64,000 bases of DNA from Natronococcus sp. AD-5 (GTDB taxonomy: Archaea; Halobacteriota; Halobacteria; Halobacteriales; Natrialbaceae), in assembly GCF_030734285.1 (NCBI RefSeq), contig NZ_CP132294.1:1178001-1242000 (forward strand), given 5' to 3'. Position 1 is the first letter of the stretch. The number at the start of each line of letters is the position of its first letter. This document shows, one piece after another, positions 8,520-18,305 of this stretch. The position numbers and the translations under genes were made by a program. The notes beneath the pieces are model-generated. The model saw only the letters and a program-made list of their open reading frames with translations, ran no database searches and was not told the origin of the DNA.

Positions 8520-9272
8520 TTATTCGGTTTGATTTCGATCGCCGGTGAGGAATTCGTCGAGGATCATCACTTCTTCGTCCTCGGTGATCCGATCCGACTC
8601 GAGACAGGCGTGCATGATTTTCACCATGAGTTCCGGATCTTCGATACCGGATTTCGTCCGCGTAGCGGTTTCGTCCAATCGCGTTTCGAGCCGCTGAATG
8701 TGCCGTGTCAGTTCGTCGATACGGTCGGTAACCTCCGTCGTAGACTGGGCTGATTGCTCTTGCTTCATCGGCTCTCCCTTCTCACTGTCAAGCAGTCGTT
8801 CGGCTAACTCTCCCCGCTTCGACCACTCGAACCCCTCGATCGAATTAATACGCCGAGAAATCGTCGCGGCCGTCACGTCGAAGCGAGCGGCGATCTCGCG
8901 TTGCGTCGCGTCCGGGTTCTCTACGATCGTGCGCAACGTCTCCCGCTGTTTCTCGCTCAACCTGGTTTCGTTGACCGGTTCGGTCAGTTCGTCCGTCAAT
9001 TCGCCGTTCTCCGTCTGTGAAGGTCCGTTTCGCCCGTCGCTTTCAGTCTCGATCTGGTCTTCGGACGACGGAACGTCGGTGGCCGGGTCACCGTATTCCT
9101 CGAGCACCTTCTCGACGAGATCCGTCGACGCCCCCGTCACCTCGGACGCGATGTCTTCCATAGCCGCATCGGGTCGTGACTTTGCTGCGTCGAGAATTTG
9201 TTTATGGACAGTTGCGCGCGGGACGAGTTGATTGCTATTCCCCTGTATTCGATTCTTGGTCGACTCGCTCAT
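8520..9272 (-). CDS. Winged-helix transcriptional regulator with N-terminal extension
   Basis: A 250-residue acidic protein. A helix-turn-helix sits at about residues 105-150: LSEKQRETLRTIVENPDATQ, then REIAARFDVTAATISRRINS, the shape of an Lrp/MarR-type winged helix. The N-terminal part (about 20-65) has a second helical domain, QILDAAKSRPDAAMEDIASE. A C-terminal helix, TDRIDELTRHIQRLETRLDE, looks like a short coiled coil for dimerisation. Ligand and targets are unknown. A TATA-rich stretch lies upstream on the minus strand around 9329-9355. Confidence 0.75.
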   Translation of the reverse strand: MSESTKNRIQGNSNQLVPRATVHKQILDAAKSRPDAAMEDIASEVTGASTDLVEKVLEEYGDPATDVPSSEDQIETESDGRNGPSQTENGELTDELTEPVNETRLSEKQRETLRTIVENPDATQREIAARFDVTAATISRRINSIEGFEWSKRGELAERLLDSEKGEPMKQEQSAQSTTEVTDRIDELTRHIQRLETRLDETATRTKSGIEDPELMVKIMHACLESDRITEDEEVMILDEFLTGDRNQTE

Positions 9273-9622
9273 ATCTCCCCATCAACGCACGGATCTGTCC
9301 GTGTGCATACGGTTCCCACACAGCGATCGATTTTATATCTAACTTATTTATCCAAACTAGACCGATAATTCTAAATGATCCCTGTCCCCGTGATATAAGT
9401 CGACTTACAGTAAGTTCTTCTCGCTGATAGTGTGCATCGACGGATCGGCCTCCGCGTGTTCGTCGGTCAAATACGACTCCAAAACGCGATTCGCGACACA
9501 GTCGTCATCGCGGTACACCCTCTATAACTTACGATTCCGTGATCGCTCGTTCGAGCGGGCAGGATCTCTTTTACGCTACCGACACCGGCTCGATCCGTCC
9601 GAAAAATTCGAAACCCGCGCGA
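9273..9622. other. Intergenic region, AT-rich, with a short palindrome
   Basis: No gene is supported in these 350 bases. The part at 9325-9400 is unusually AT-rich for this genome and probably holds the promoter of the winged-helix gene (minus strand). ACTTACAGTAAGT at 9403-9415 is a perfect inverted repeat around a single A and could be a protein-binding site. The rest shows nothing recognisable. Confidence 0.4.
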
Positions 9623-10789
9623 TCAGGGCTCGAGCAGGACCTTGATGACGCCCTCCTCGCGGTCGTCGAAGCGCTCGTACATCTCGGGGGCCTTCTCGAG
9701 GTCGACCCGGTGGGAGACGACGAAGCTCGGATCCGCCCGGCCCTCGATGATCATGTCTCGCAGCTCCCGGTTATACTGCTTGACGTTCGTCTGACCGGTA
9801 CCCAGCTTCAGTCCCTTTTCGAAGGCCGTGCCGAAGTCGATGCCGAGTCGGCCCTGAGCCGCCATCTCGTCGGGCGCGCCGGGGTCCGTCGGGACGTACA
9901 GTCCCGGGATGCCGAGCGCGCCGGTCGGCCGGACGGTCTGGATGAGCTGATTGAGCACGACCGCCGGATTCTCCCGGGCCGGATCGTAGGCGTCGTCGGT
10001 CGGGTCCGTCTCGGGGTCGATCGCCTGGTAGCCGACGGCGTCGACGCCCTTGTCGACCTCGCCGCCGTGTTCGTCGACGATCTGCTCGACGGGGTCGCCC
10101 TCCTCGAAGTTGATCGTGTGGGCGTCGCAGTGGTCCTCGGCCATCTCGAGGCGGCTCGGAACCCGGTCGACGACGTAGATCTCCGAGGCGCCCTGGATCT
10201 TCGCGCTGTAGGCCGCCATCAGGCCGACGGGGCCGGCGCCGTAGATCGCGATCGACTCGCCGGGCTGGAGGTTCGCGAGCCGGGTGCCGTGCCACCCCGT
10301 CGGGAAGATGTCCGCGAGCAGCGCGAACGCGTCTTCGTGCTCCTCGCCCTCGGGCAGTTTCAGGGCGTTGAAGTCGGCGTAGGGAACGCGGAGTTTTTCG
10401 GCCTGACCGCCCTTGTACGGCCCCATCGCGACGTAGCCGTAGGCGCCGCCGGCGAACCCGGGGTTGACGTTAGTACAGAAGCCCGTGTAGCCGTTCTCGC
10501 AGTTCTGACAGAAGCCGCAGGCGACGTTGAACGGCATGACGACGCGGTCGCCCTCCTCGAGCGTCGTGACGGCGTCGCCGACCTCGCTGACGATTCCCAT
10601 GTTCTCGTGGCCGAAGACGATCCCCTCGTCGGCGCCGGTTCGCCCCTCGTACATGTGGAGGTCCGACCCACAGATCGCCGTCGTCGTGATGTCGACGAGG
10701 ACGTCGTTCGGGTGCTCGAGTTCCGGTTCGTCCACTTCTTCGATGGCCACGTCGTGCGGGCCCTGATATACGACAGCGTTCATTGACAT
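9623..10789 (-). CDS. Zinc-dependent alcohol/formaldehyde dehydrogenase (MDR family)
   Basis: A 388-residue protein. The catalytic zinc ligands are in AICGSDLHMYEGR and FGHENMG. A structural zinc motif is CGFCQNCENGYTGFC. The Rossmann fold has IAIYGAGPVGLMAAYSAKI (about 180-198), and Asp in YVVDRVPSR suggests NAD rather than NADP. The central insertion (PETDPTDDAYDPARENPAVV) and overall layout match the glutathione-independent formaldehyde dehydrogenase branch. The expected reaction is NAD-linked oxidation of a small alcohol or formaldehyde hydrate; the substrate is not certain. Monocistronic. Confidence 0.85.
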   Translation of the reverse strand: MSMNAVVYQGPHDVAIEEVDEPELEHPNDVLVDITTTAICGSDLHMYEGRTGADEGIVFGHENMGIVSEVGDAVTTLEEGDRVVMPFNVACGFCQNCENGYTGFCTNVNPGFAGGAYGYVAMGPYKGGQAEKLRVPYADFNALKLPEGEEHEDAFALLADIFPTGWHGTRLANLQPGESIAIYGAGPVGLMAAYSAKIQGASEIYVVDRVPSRLEMAEDHCDAHTINFEEGDPVEQIVDEHGGEVDKGVDAVGYQAIDPETDPTDDAYDPARENPAVVLNQLIQTVRPTGALGIPGLYVPTDPGAPDEMAAQGRLGIDFGTAFEKGLKLGTGQTNVKQYNRELRDMIIEGRADPSFVVSHRVDLEKAPEMYERFDDREEGVIKVLLEP

Positions 10790-11146
10790 TCGGTATCACT
10801 TCCAAAACGTCTCACCATCGTGGCGTTGGTAAAGGTTGCTGTGAACCGCCGGTCCGAAATTGCTAATGATCAACTCGGGTATTCTCGGCGATAGAATGGA
10901 CACGCGATGAGGATCGTCGAACGGGGTACGTTCCGCCGGATGAACCGACCGCGGTCTCGGTGGGAGGCGTTCGGCTCGTCGGCGGTCGGACGCCGCGGTG
11001 CCCGTACGCGGATACGAGGTCGTCGTCCCGTTCACATTGCTCCGACGCGGACTCGATCGCGCAGCGTTGCGACTCGAGGGATCTCGGTCGCCCTCGCCCC
11101 GGGATAAACCGATCCCTCTTACTATCGGCTCGTCGTAGCTAGCGGC
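10790..11146. other. Divergent intergenic region between the dehydrogenase and mobA
   Basis: These 357 bases contain no credible gene; frames on both strands translate to Arg-rich shadow sequence. The region should hold the promoter of the dehydrogenase (minus) near 10830-10840 and of mobA (plus) at 11118-11126. Confidence 0.45.
11118..11126 (+). promoter_or_regulatory. TATA-like element of mobA
   Basis: CTTACTATC lies about 26 bases before the GTG start at 11147, consistent with a leaderless transcript and supporting the GTG as the start. Confidence 0.4.
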
Positions 11147-11773
11147 GTGACGACAATCGATCCACTCGGCGGCGTCGTTCTCGCGGGCGGCTACTCGACG
11201 CGCTTCGGCGAGGACGACAAGGCGGTCGCGGAGCTCGCCGGAACGCCGATGATCAAGCGGGTCGTCGACCGACTCGCAACCGCGACCGACGACGTCGTGA
11301 TCAACTGTCGAGAGGACCAGGTCGACGCGGTTCGGGAGGCACTGGCCGACTGTGATGCGTCCATCCGTATCGCGACCGATCCGGTCCCCGATCGGGGGCC
11401 GCTGGCCGGTATCCGGGTCGGCCTCGAGACCGTCGACCGCGAGTACGCCGCCGTCGTCGCCTGCGACATGCCGTTCGTCGACCCCGCTCTGTTCGAACTC
11501 CTTTACGACCGCGCACGCGGCCGCGACGGTGCGCTCGTCCAGCTGGAGGACGAGTGGTACCAGACGACGCAGGCCGTCTACCGGACGGACGCGATGGCCC
11601 GCGCCTGCGCCGAGGCGCTCGAGGACGGGGACGGGCGGATCCTCGCGGCGCTCGAGGATCTCGACTACGCCGTCGTCGACGAGGACGATCTCGAGGATAT
11701 CGCCGACGAGACGTTCGAGAGCATCGACACGCAGGAGGCGCTTCGCGAGGCCGAGACGCGACTCGAGGAGTAG
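11147..11773 (+). CDS. mobA: Molybdenum cofactor guanylyltransferase
   Basis: A 208-residue protein with a GTG start. The N-terminal VVLAGGYSTRFGEDDKAVAE (about 9-28) is the nucleotide-binding signature LAGG.S.RFG.DKA of MobA. DPVPDRGPLAGIRVGL and VVACDMPFVDP match the later conserved blocks. MobA joins GMP to molybdopterin to make the bis-MGD cofactor of enzymes such as nitrate or DMSO reductases. A closely related haloarchaeal group may use other nucleotide-sugar-like substrates, so the assignment is likely but not certain. No molybdoenzyme genes are nearby. Confidence 0.85.
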   Translation: MTTIDPLGGVVLAGGYSTRFGEDDKAVAELAGTPMIKRVVDRLATATDDVVINCREDQVDAVREALADCDASIRIATDPVPDRGPLAGIRVGLETVDREYAAVVACDMPFVDPALFELLYDRARGRDGALVQLEDEWYQTTQAVYRTDAMARACAEALEDGDGRILAALEDLDYAVVDEDDLEDIADETFESIDTQEALREAETRLEE

Positions 11774-11844
11774 CCGCTTCTCCCGGCCCGGCGAAACCGC
11801 CGACGGGATGACCGCTCTGCCAGCAACGATTGAGGAGAAGGCGT

Positions 11845-11852
11845 GACTTATG
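11845..11852 (+). promoter_or_regulatory. TATA-like element of ilvD
   Basis: GACTTATG is centred about 27 bases before the ATG at 11876. The spacing favours 11876 as the real start over the in-frame GTG at 11843. Confidence 0.45.
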
Positions 11853-11875
11853 CCCCCTCGACACAAGATCCGACC

Positions 11876-13663
11876 ATGAGCAGCGAGGATCAGTTCGACC
11901 ACGGAAAGGACGAGCGGCTGCAGAGCCGCGACGTAACCGAAGGGGCCGACCGCGCCCCTCATCGGGCGATGTTCCGGGCGATGGGATTCGACGACGAGGA
12001 TTTAGGCTCGCCGATGATCGGCGTCTCGAACCCCGCCGCGGACATCACGCCGTGTAACGTCCACCTCGACGACGTGGCGGCGTCGGCGCTCGAAGGGGTC
12101 GACGAGGCCGGCGGCATGCCGATCGAGTTCGGGACGATCACGATTTCGGACGCCATCTCGATGGGGACCGAGGGGATGAAGGCGTCGCTGATCTCCCGGG
12201 AGCTCATCGCGGACAGCGTCGAACTCGTCAGCTTCGGCGAGCGCATGGACGGCCTCGTCACCGTCGCGGGCTGCGACAAGAACCTGCCCGGCATGATGAT
12301 GGCCGCCATTCGAACGGATCTCCCCTCGGTCTTCCTCTACGGCGGGTCGATCATGCCCGGCGAGCACGAGGGTCGGGACGTCACCATCGTCCAGGTGTTC
12401 GAGGGCGTCGGCGCCTACGGAACCGGCGAGATGGACGCCGAAGAGCTGGACGACTTAGAGCGCCACGCCTGCCCCGGCGCCGGCTCCTGCGGCGGCATGT
12501 TCACCGCGAACACGATGGCCTCCATCTCGGAGGCGCTCGGCCTCGCCCCGCTCGGCAGCGCGTCGCCCCCCGCCGAGGACGAGGAGCGGTACGAGGTCGC
12601 CCGCCGCGCGGGCGACCTCGCGGTCGAGGTCGTCGAGGAGGACCGCCGCCCCTCCGACATCCTTACTCGAGCGTCCTTCGAGAACGCGATCGCCCTCCAG
12701 ACCGCCATCGGCGGCTCGACCAACGGCGTCCTCCACCTGCTCGCGCTCGCCCGCGAGGCCGGCGTCGACCTCGAGATCGAGGACTTCGACGAGATCTCCC
12801 GCCGCACGCCGAAGATCGCCGACCTCCAGCCCGGCGGCGACAGCGTGATGAACGACCTCCACGAGATCGGCGGCGTGCCGATCGTCGTCCGACGGCTGCT
12901 CGAGGCCGACCTGTTCCACGGCGACGCGATGACCGTGACGGGACGGACGGTCGCGGAGGAACTCGAGCGCCTCGAGGCCGAGCGCGGCCTGCCCGACGAC
13001 GAGGAGATTGGAGCGGCTACCGCCGCTGAATCGGAGCGCGCCGGCGGGCGCGCGATCGAGGCCGACTTCCTCTACACCGTCGACGACCCCAAGCAGGAGG
13101 AGGGCGCGATCAAGATCCTCTCGGGCAACCTCGCACCAGACGGCGCCGTGCTCAAAGCCACCGGCGAGGACCAGTTCCACCACGAGGGGCCCGCTCGCAT
13201 CTTCGAGAACGAGGAGGACGCCATGGAGTACGTCCAGGAGGGCCACATCGAGAGCGGCGACGTGATCGTCATCCGCAACGAGGGTCCCCGCGGCGGGCCC
13301 GGCATGCGCGAGATGCTCGGCGTGACCGCCGCCGTCGTCGGCGCCGGCCACGAGGACGACGTCGCGCTGATCACCGACGGCCGCTTCTCCGGCGCCACCC
13401 GCGGCCCGATGATCGGCCACGTCGCGCCCGAGGCGGCCGTCGGCGGCCCGATCGGGCTGCTCGAGGACGGCGACGAGATCACCGTCGACATCCCCGGGCG
13501 CACCCTCGCGGTCGACGTGAGTGACGAGGAACTCGCCGCCCGCCGGGAGGAGTGGACTCGACCGGAGCCGGCCTACGACGCGGGCGTTCTCGCGAAGTTC
13601 GCTCGCGACTTCGACTCGGCGTCGAACGGAGCGGTAACGAACCCCGGCGTAAAACGGGAGTAA
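11876..13663 (+). CDS. ilvD: Dihydroxy-acid dehydratase
   Basis: A 595-residue protein. It carries the IlvD/EDD signatures: [14 protein letters not shown] (the Fe-S Cys at about 137), [16 protein letters not shown] (second Cys region at about 205) and [12 protein letters not shown] near the C-terminus. The enzyme removes water from 2,3-dihydroxy-isovalerate or methylvalerate in valine and isoleucine synthesis, using an Fe-S cluster and Mg. GGPGMREML and a C-terminal swivel domain are in place. Length matches the family. An insertion of about 20 acidic/Ala residues around 385 is a haloarchaeal feature. No other ilv gene lies next to it. Confidence 0.95.
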   Translation: MSSEDQFDHGKDERLQSRDVTEGADRAPHRAMFRAMGFDDEDLGSPMIGVSNPAADITPCNVHLDDVAASALEGVDEAGGMPIEFGTITISDAISMGTEGMKASLISRELIADSVELVSFGERMDGLVTVAGCDKNLPGMMMAAIRTDLPSVFLYGGSIMPGEHEGRDVTIVQVFEGVGAYGTGEMDAEELDDLERHACPGAGSCGGMFTANTMASISEALGLAPLGSASPPAEDEERYEVARRAGDLAVEVVEEDRRPSDILTRASFENAIALQTAIGGSTNGVLHLLALAREAGVDLEIEDFDEISRRTPKIADLQPGGDSVMNDLHEIGGVPIVVRRLLEADLFHGDAMTVTGRTVAEELERLEAERGLPDDEEIGAATAAESERAGGRAIEADFLYTVDDPKQEEGAIKILSGNLAPDGAVLKATGEDQFHHEGPARIFENEEDAMEYVQEGHIESGDVIVIRNEGPRGGPGMREMLGVTAAVVGAGHEDDVALITDGRFSGATRGPMIGHVAPEAAVGGPIGLLEDGDEITVDIPGRTLAVDVSDEELAARREEWTRPEPAYDAGVLAKFARDFDSASNGAVTNPGVKRE

Positions 13664-13807
13664 CCCCCTCACGTCTCGGGTGACGACTCCCGTCGTCACT
13701 CACTATTTTCGTACTCTCTTCGCCGCGAGTCAGTCACTGACGCGGCTTTCGCTGGCTGGCAACGGGTTTTCCGTGTCAGGTCCCGGACGCCCACACGAAC
13801 ACGAGCA

Positions 13808-13963
13808 ATGTGTAAATACTGCCTCGAGTGTGACTGGCAGGCGAGCACGTCGAACGGCTACACGGAAGAGGAAGTCTCGAAGAAGGCCATCGAGCACTTC
13901 GTCGAAACCGGTCACACGGTCGATTCGCTGCATCTGCCGCCGCCTGCCGTCATCAAAAATTAA
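13808..13963 (+). CDS. Zinc-finger microprotein (51 residues)
   Basis: ATG at 13808 to TAA at 13961-13963. The protein starts MCKYCLECDWQASTSNGY, continues with a helix TEEEVSKKAIEHFVETGH and ends LPPPAVIKN. CKYCLEC and the histidines of EHFVETGH can form a C2H2-type zinc site. It resembles the microprotein at 8330 (CEHCDWHA...DHLREEH), so both belong to one haloarchaeal class. No function known. It is followed by about 175 bases without a gene. Confidence 0.7.
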   Translation: MCKYCLECDWQASTSNGYTEEEVSKKAIEHFVETGHTVDSLHLPPPAVIKN

Positions 13964-14138
13964 CTCTTCGGTTCCCGCGGTCGGGCCGCGGTAGAACGGC
14001 GGCGAGTTCGGAATCTGGAAATCTCGGAATCGGCGTCGCCGACCGGCCGCTGATACGGCGGGAGCTCGAAATCGCGGGTGCGCCCTCTTTTCGCCCCGCG
14101 CGACCCGAATCTCTCCTTCGTCGTACCCGTCGATCGGG

Positions 14139-14570
14139 TCAGGCGCGACGCTCGAGAATGCGTTCGATGATCAGCCGCGTCGACAGGAGTTCGTTGTCGC
14201 TCGCCGGCTCGCGCCCGCTCGCGCGTCGGACGTCGCAGTCGATCCCGCGGCGCTCGAGCGCCGACCGGATCGCGTCCGCGTCGTGGTGTTGATCGTGGCC
14301 GAGCGCGATCACGTCGGGGTCGATCTCCTCGATCGGGACGAAGATGTCCTCCTCGTGACCGAGCACCGCCCCGTCGACGGCCTCGAGCGCGGCGACGACG
14401 TCCCGTCGCTGGGTCGCGGGACAGATCGGCGCCTCCTTGTGATCGACGTTCGACGTGCGAGCGACGATGACGTACAGTTCGTCCCCCATCGCCGCCGCCT
14501 CCTCGAGGTAGTGGACGTGTCCCGGGTGGAGGATGTCGAAGGTCCCCTGTGCGATGACCGTCCGCGTCAT
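14139..14570 (-). CDS. ribL: FAD synthase (archaeal RibL)
   Basis: A 143-residue cytidylyltransferase-fold protein. [19 protein letters not shown] (about 8-26) holds the HxGH nucleotidyl-transfer motif, and the C-terminal [14 protein letters not shown] resembles the ISSTxI/R substrate motif. The length and lack of a kinase domain match archaeal RibL, which adenylates FMN to FAD. It is 94 bases downstream of the JAMM-protease gene on the same strand, so the two may be cotranscribed. Confidence 0.88.
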   Translation of the reverse strand: MTRTVIAQGTFDILHPGHVHYLEEAAAMGDELYVIVARTSNVDHKEAPICPATQRRDVVAALEAVDGAVLGHEEDIFVPIEEIDPDVIALGHDQHHDADAIRSALERRGIDCDVRRASGREPASDNELLSTRLIIERILERRA

Positions 14571-14664
14571 GCTCGAGCCTCCGGTGTCGTCCGTCGGTTC
14601 GTGGCCGACGTGGCCGGCCGCCGATACGAGCGGTATCGCGCCTCGATCGTGGTCACTCCCCGTC

Positions 14665-15162
14665 TCATCGTCGCAACTCCTCGTCGATGTCGGCCTGCGT
14701 GAAGTCGAAGAAGTTCTCGGTCTCGGGAAGGTCGACGTCGATCACGTTCAGGTTCGTCGGCCGCCCCTGCGAGTCGAAGGCTTTCCAGTCGCTTCGCCGG
14801 TAGGGGGCGCCGATGATGATGTGGACGCTCCCGCGACCGAACGTCTCCAGGTCCGCGTCGCTCGGGCTGATGACGCCGTTCGGGTGCGAGTGGACGCTGC
14901 CGAGCGCCTTCACGTCGTTCGGAATCTGGCTCGTTCTGACGGTCGCACTGACGCTGTTGGCCTCGGTCCCCGGAACCACGAGCACGTCCGTGATGACGAG
15001 CCCGCTGCGGTCGAGTCCGAGCTGAGTAGCCTCGGTTCCGCGGAGGAACCCCATGTACTCGTTCGGGTGGGACGTCTCCGAGGACTCGAGGGTAAACTCG
15101 AGCGTCTTCTCGGCGATGCCGAGGATCTCGCTCGAGCGAAACAGCGCGTCGAACAGCCCCAT
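14665..15162 (-). CDS. JAMM/Mov34 metalloprotease
   Basis: A 165-residue protein with a complete JAMM motif: a Glu in the N-terminal part ([11 protein letters not shown]) and [20 protein letters not shown], i.e. HxHPx(6)SxxD (about 91-105), binding the catalytic zinc. In Haloferax the homologue HvJAMM1 cleaves ubiquitin-like SAMP proteins from their targets and recycles SAMPs used in sulfur transfer. The same role is expected here by homology. It is upstream of ribL. The ATG at 15162 begins [12 protein letters not shown]. Confidence 0.88.
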   Translation of the reverse strand: MGLFDALFRSSEILGIAEKTLEFTLESSETSHPNEYMGFLRGTEATQLGLDRSGLVITDVLVVPGTEANSVSATVRTSQIPNDVKALGSVHSHPNGVISPSDADLETFGRGSVHIIIGAPYRRSDWKAFDSQGRPTNLNVIDVDLPETENFFDFTQADIDEELRR

Positions 15163-15393
15163 ATCACCCAGTCCGGGCTTGCGGTTGCTAAACGTTCCGG
15201 AAGTCCGGTCGGTCCGCGTTCGTCGGGTCCGACGTCCCCGTTCGCGGCCGTGACGACGCGACGCCCGGAACTGCGCCGTTCACGGCCGCCGACGGACCGA
15301 CCTGCTCGTTGCTCGAGGTATGCTAGCACTGGTTTATATTGTTGGCGGGATTACTTTCTAACGATTCTATACGGGGTAGGATCGGTGAGCACG

Positions 15394-16068
15394 ATGTTCG
15401 GATACGATTCCCGTTCGATACGACAGCCGCGGGGTCGCTGGACTCCGAAGCGAACGCGTGGAGCCGGCCTCGCGGCCATCCTCGGCGCGGTGATCCTGTT
15501 CGGCCACATCGGTTACGGCTCCGCGCTCCAGTACCTGGGGATCGTCCCCGGCTACGAGACGGTCGGCAGCGCCGTCTACTACCTGAGCGAGGGGACCCTC
15601 TTCCTCGCGTGGGCGGGGATGTTCCTCGGATTCGCCGGGCTGCGAGCGCGCGTGGTCGGCCTCGAGAGCCGCCTCTGGAACGTCGGGAGCGCCCTCACCG
15701 TGATCGACACGGCGATGGCGACCGTCGGGTTCCTCGCGGTGACCGTCGCGCCGGCCGTCGGCGCGATCGGCGTCGTCGAGCCCGGAAACATGGTCATCGG
15801 GCTCGGGGTCATGATCGCCGTCACGGTCGGGACGTTCCTGATGGGCGTCTCGCTGCTGCGCACGGACGCGATGCCGCGGTACGTCGCCGTACTGCTCCTG
15901 CTCGTCCTGCCCGCGACCCTGCTCGCCGGCCCCGTCGGTCCCGCGCTCGGGGTCGGAATCGTGATCGCGTTACTCTCGATCGTTCCGTTCGTGGCGGCGA
16001 TGATCGCCATCGGAAACTGGCTCCGGACCGTCTCGGCCGAACCCGTTCCGGCCGAGCCGTCCGATTGA
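15394..16068 (+). CDS. Multi-spanning membrane protein, haloarchaeal hypothetical
   Basis: A 224-residue protein starting MFGYDSRSIRQPRG; a GTG nine bases earlier (15385) would add MST and is also possible. A basic N-terminus is followed by about six hydrophobic helices (LAAILGAVILFGHIGYGSAL; GTLFLAWAGMFLGFAGL; MATVGFLAVTVAPAVGAIG; MVIGLGVMIAVTVGTFLMG; YVAVLLLLVLPATLLAGPVG; VGIVIALLSIVPFVAAMIAI). No catalytic motif is seen and no family is recognised. It is an integral membrane protein of unknown role. Confidence 0.75.
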   Translation: MFGYDSRSIRQPRGRWTPKRTRGAGLAAILGAVILFGHIGYGSALQYLGIVPGYETVGSAVYYLSEGTLFLAWAGMFLGFAGLRARVVGLESRLWNVGSALTVIDTAMATVGFLAVTVAPAVGAIGVVEPGNMVIGLGVMIAVTVGTFLMGVSLLRTDAMPRYVAVLLLLVLPATLLAGPVGPALGVGIVIALLSIVPFVAAMIAIGNWLRTVSAEPVPAEPSD

Positions 16069-16227
16069 GCGGGGTTCCGTTCCTTCCTTTCCGCCTGACT
16101 AGTCCGGATTCAACTGGCTCGAGCCCGCCGACCGCTCGTGCCGCGAAGCGCGTCGCGAGCGTTTCGACCCCCCGTAACGGCGCGCGTGTCGCGCTCCTGG
16201 CAGCCCGTCGTCGTCTCTTGACAAGGG

Positions 16228-16233
16228 TTATAC
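16228..16233 (+). promoter_or_regulatory. TATA box of the DHH-family nuclease gene
   Basis: TTATAC lies about 29 bases before the ATG at 16260, matching a leaderless haloarchaeal promoter and supporting the chosen start. Confidence 0.5.
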
Positions 16234-16259
16234 GCGCCCACCCCAAACTACGGGCAAAG

Positions 16260-18164
16260 ATGACTACTGAGTCCGCCGGAGAATCCGGCGCCGGCGACGG
16301 GGATTCCGTCGTCTACGATCTCGCCTCCGATTGTACCGCCGACGATCTCGAACGAGACCAGCCGTACCTCGCCGAAATCAACGGCATCGTCGACTACGGC
16401 GTCTTCGTCGACCTCTCCGACTCCGTCTCCGGTCTCGTCCACGAGTCGGTTCTCGAGGGAACGTACGCCGTCGGCGACGAACTCGTCGTCGAACTCGAGA
16501 CCGTTCGCGACAACGGCGACATGGCGTTCGAACCCGTCAACGTCGACGAGTATACGCTCGAACCCGTCTCGCACGACTACGCGCTGACCGGCACCGACCG
16601 CCTCGAGGCCAACGTCGGCGACCAGATCCACCTCGAGGGCGAGGTGGTCCAGGTCAAACAGACCGCCGGACCGACGATCTTCCACGTGGCCGACGAGCAG
16701 GGCGTCGTCCCCTGTGCCGCCTTCGAGGAGGCCGGCGTCCGCGCCTACCCGTCCGTCGAGGTCGGCGACGTCGTCCGCGTCACGGGCACGCCGGAGCGCC
16801 GCGAGGGCTCCGTTCAGATCGAGGTCGACGGACTCTCGAAACTCGAGAGTGAAGACGCCGAGGAAGCCCGCGAGCGGCTCGAGACCGCGCTCGAGGAGCG
16901 CGCCGAACCCCACGACGTCGAGCCGCTGATCGACTGGCCCGCCTTCGAGAAGCTCCGTCCGAACCTGAAGGAGGTCGCGACGCTGCTCCGCCGGACGGTC
17001 CTCGAGGGCCGCCCGATCCGCGTGCGCCACCACGCCGACGGCGACGGGATGTGCGCCGCCGTCCCCGTCCAGATCGCCCTCGAGCGCTTCATCGCCGAGG
17101 TGCACGAGGACGAGGACGCGCCGCGCCACCTCATCAAGCGCCTCCCCGCGAAGGCGCCGTTCTACGAGATGGAAGACGCCACGCGAGACCTCAACTTCGC
17201 GCTCGAGGACCGCGAGAAACACGGCCAGCAGCTCCCGCTCCTGCTGATGCTCGACAACGGCTCGACGGCCGAGGACGTGCCGGCCTACGAGACGCTGGCG
17301 CACTACGACATCCCGATCGTCGCCGTCGACCACCACCACCCCGATCCCGACGCGGTCGGCGAACTGCTCGACGCCCACGTCAACCCCTACCTGCACGAGG
17401 AGGACTACCGGATCACGACGGGGATGCTCTGCGTCGAACTCGCCCGGATGATCTACCCCGACCTGACCGACGAGCTCCGCCACGTCCCCGCCGTCGCCGG
17501 CCTCTCGGACCGCTCGAAGGCCGACGCGATGGACGACTACCTCGCGCTCGCCGCCGAGGAGGGCTACGACGAGGAGCGGCTGCAGAACCTGAGCGAGGCG
17601 CTCGACTACGCCGCCTTCTGGCTGCGCTACAACTCGGGCGACCAGCTGATCCAGGATCTGCTCCACGTCGACAACGGCGACGAGGAGCGCCACCGCGAAC
17701 TCGTCTCCTTCTTCGCGGACCGCGCCCGCGAGGAGGTCGACGAACAGCTCGAGGCCGCCATGCCCCACGTCGAACGCGAGGAACTGGACAACGGCGCCCA
17801 CCTCTACCGGATCGACGTCGAGAACTACGCCCACCGCTTCACCTACCCCGCACCCGGAAAGACCACCGGCGAGATCCACGACCGCAAAATCGAGGAGACC
17901 GGCGACCCGGTGATCACGGTCGGCTACGGTCCCGACTTCGCCGTCCTACGCAGCGACGGGGTCCGACTGGACATCCCGAACATGGTCTCGGAACTCGAGG
18001 AGGAGATTCCCGGCGGCGGCGTCTCCGGCGGCGGGCACCTCGTCGTCGGCTCGATCAAGTTCGTCAAGGGCAAGCGCGAGGACGTCATCGACGCCCTGAT
18101 CGAGAAGATGGCCGACGCCGACATCGACGAGGAGCTCTCGAGCGCGGCGCTGATCGACGACTGA
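16260..18164 (+). CDS. RecJ-like DHH-family phosphoesterase with S1 and OB domains
   Basis: A 634-residue protein. Residues about 35-90 form an S1-type RNA/DNA-binding domain (GIVDYGVFVDLSDSVSGLVH). A second OB fold follows (about 125-195, IHLEGEVVQVKQTAGPTIFH). The DHH domain has RVRHHADGDGMCAA (motif I variant), LMLDNGSTAEDV and AVDHHHPDPD (the DHH motif proper), all metal-binding. The C-terminal DHHA1 motif is PGGGVSGGGHLVVGS. Archaeal RecJ-like proteins act as 5' or 3' exonucleases in replication and repair, some bound to the GINS/CMG complex. Which subtype this is needs alignment. Confidence 0.88.
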   Translation: MTTESAGESGAGDGDSVVYDLASDCTADDLERDQPYLAEINGIVDYGVFVDLSDSVSGLVHESVLEGTYAVGDELVVELETVRDNGDMAFEPVNVDEYTLEPVSHDYALTGTDRLEANVGDQIHLEGEVVQVKQTAGPTIFHVADEQGVVPCAAFEEAGVRAYPSVEVGDVVRVTGTPERREGSVQIEVDGLSKLESEDAEEARERLETALEERAEPHDVEPLIDWPAFEKLRPNLKEVATLLRRTVLEGRPIRVRHHADGDGMCAAVPVQIALERFIAEVHEDEDAPRHLIKRLPAKAPFYEMEDATRDLNFALEDREKHGQQLPLLLMLDNGSTAEDVPAYETLAHYDIPIVAVDHHHPDPDAVGELLDAHVNPYLHEEDYRITTGMLCVELARMIYPDLTDELRHVPAVAGLSDRSKADAMDDYLALAAEEGYDEERLQNLSEALDYAAFWLRYNSGDQLIQDLLHVDNGDEERHRELVSFFADRAREEVDEQLEAAMPHVEREELDNGAHLYRIDVENYAHRFTYPAPGKTTGEIHDRKIEETGDPVITVGYGPDFAVLRSDGVRLDIPNMVSELEEEIPGGGVSGGGHLVVGSIKFVKGKREDVIDALIEKMADADIDEELSSAALIDD

Positions 18165-18272
18165 GCGCTCTTCGACCCACTTTCCGTCCGCGCTCGAGCC
18201 ACCGTTCTACCCGCGCCCGCCGTTCCGTCGCTCTAAACGTACGTGCGATTATCGGCGTCCGGAAGGGCCGAA

Positions 18273-18280
18273 TACTTATC
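18273..18280 (+). promoter_or_regulatory. TATA-like element of the sensor kinase gene
   Basis: TACTTATC is centred about 29 bases before the ATG at 18306, the spacing of a leaderless promoter. Confidence 0.45.
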
Positions 18281-18305
18281 CGTAGCAACTTCTAATGGCT
18301 CGTGA

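Noticed and set aside
12455-13699. Long minus-strand open frame opposite ilvD
   Set aside because: Val/Asp/Arg-rich antisense shadow of a clear ilvD gene.
14533-15393. Upstream extension of the membrane protein at 15394
   Set aside because: The extension runs through ribL and the JAMM gene in antisense and is not protein-like.
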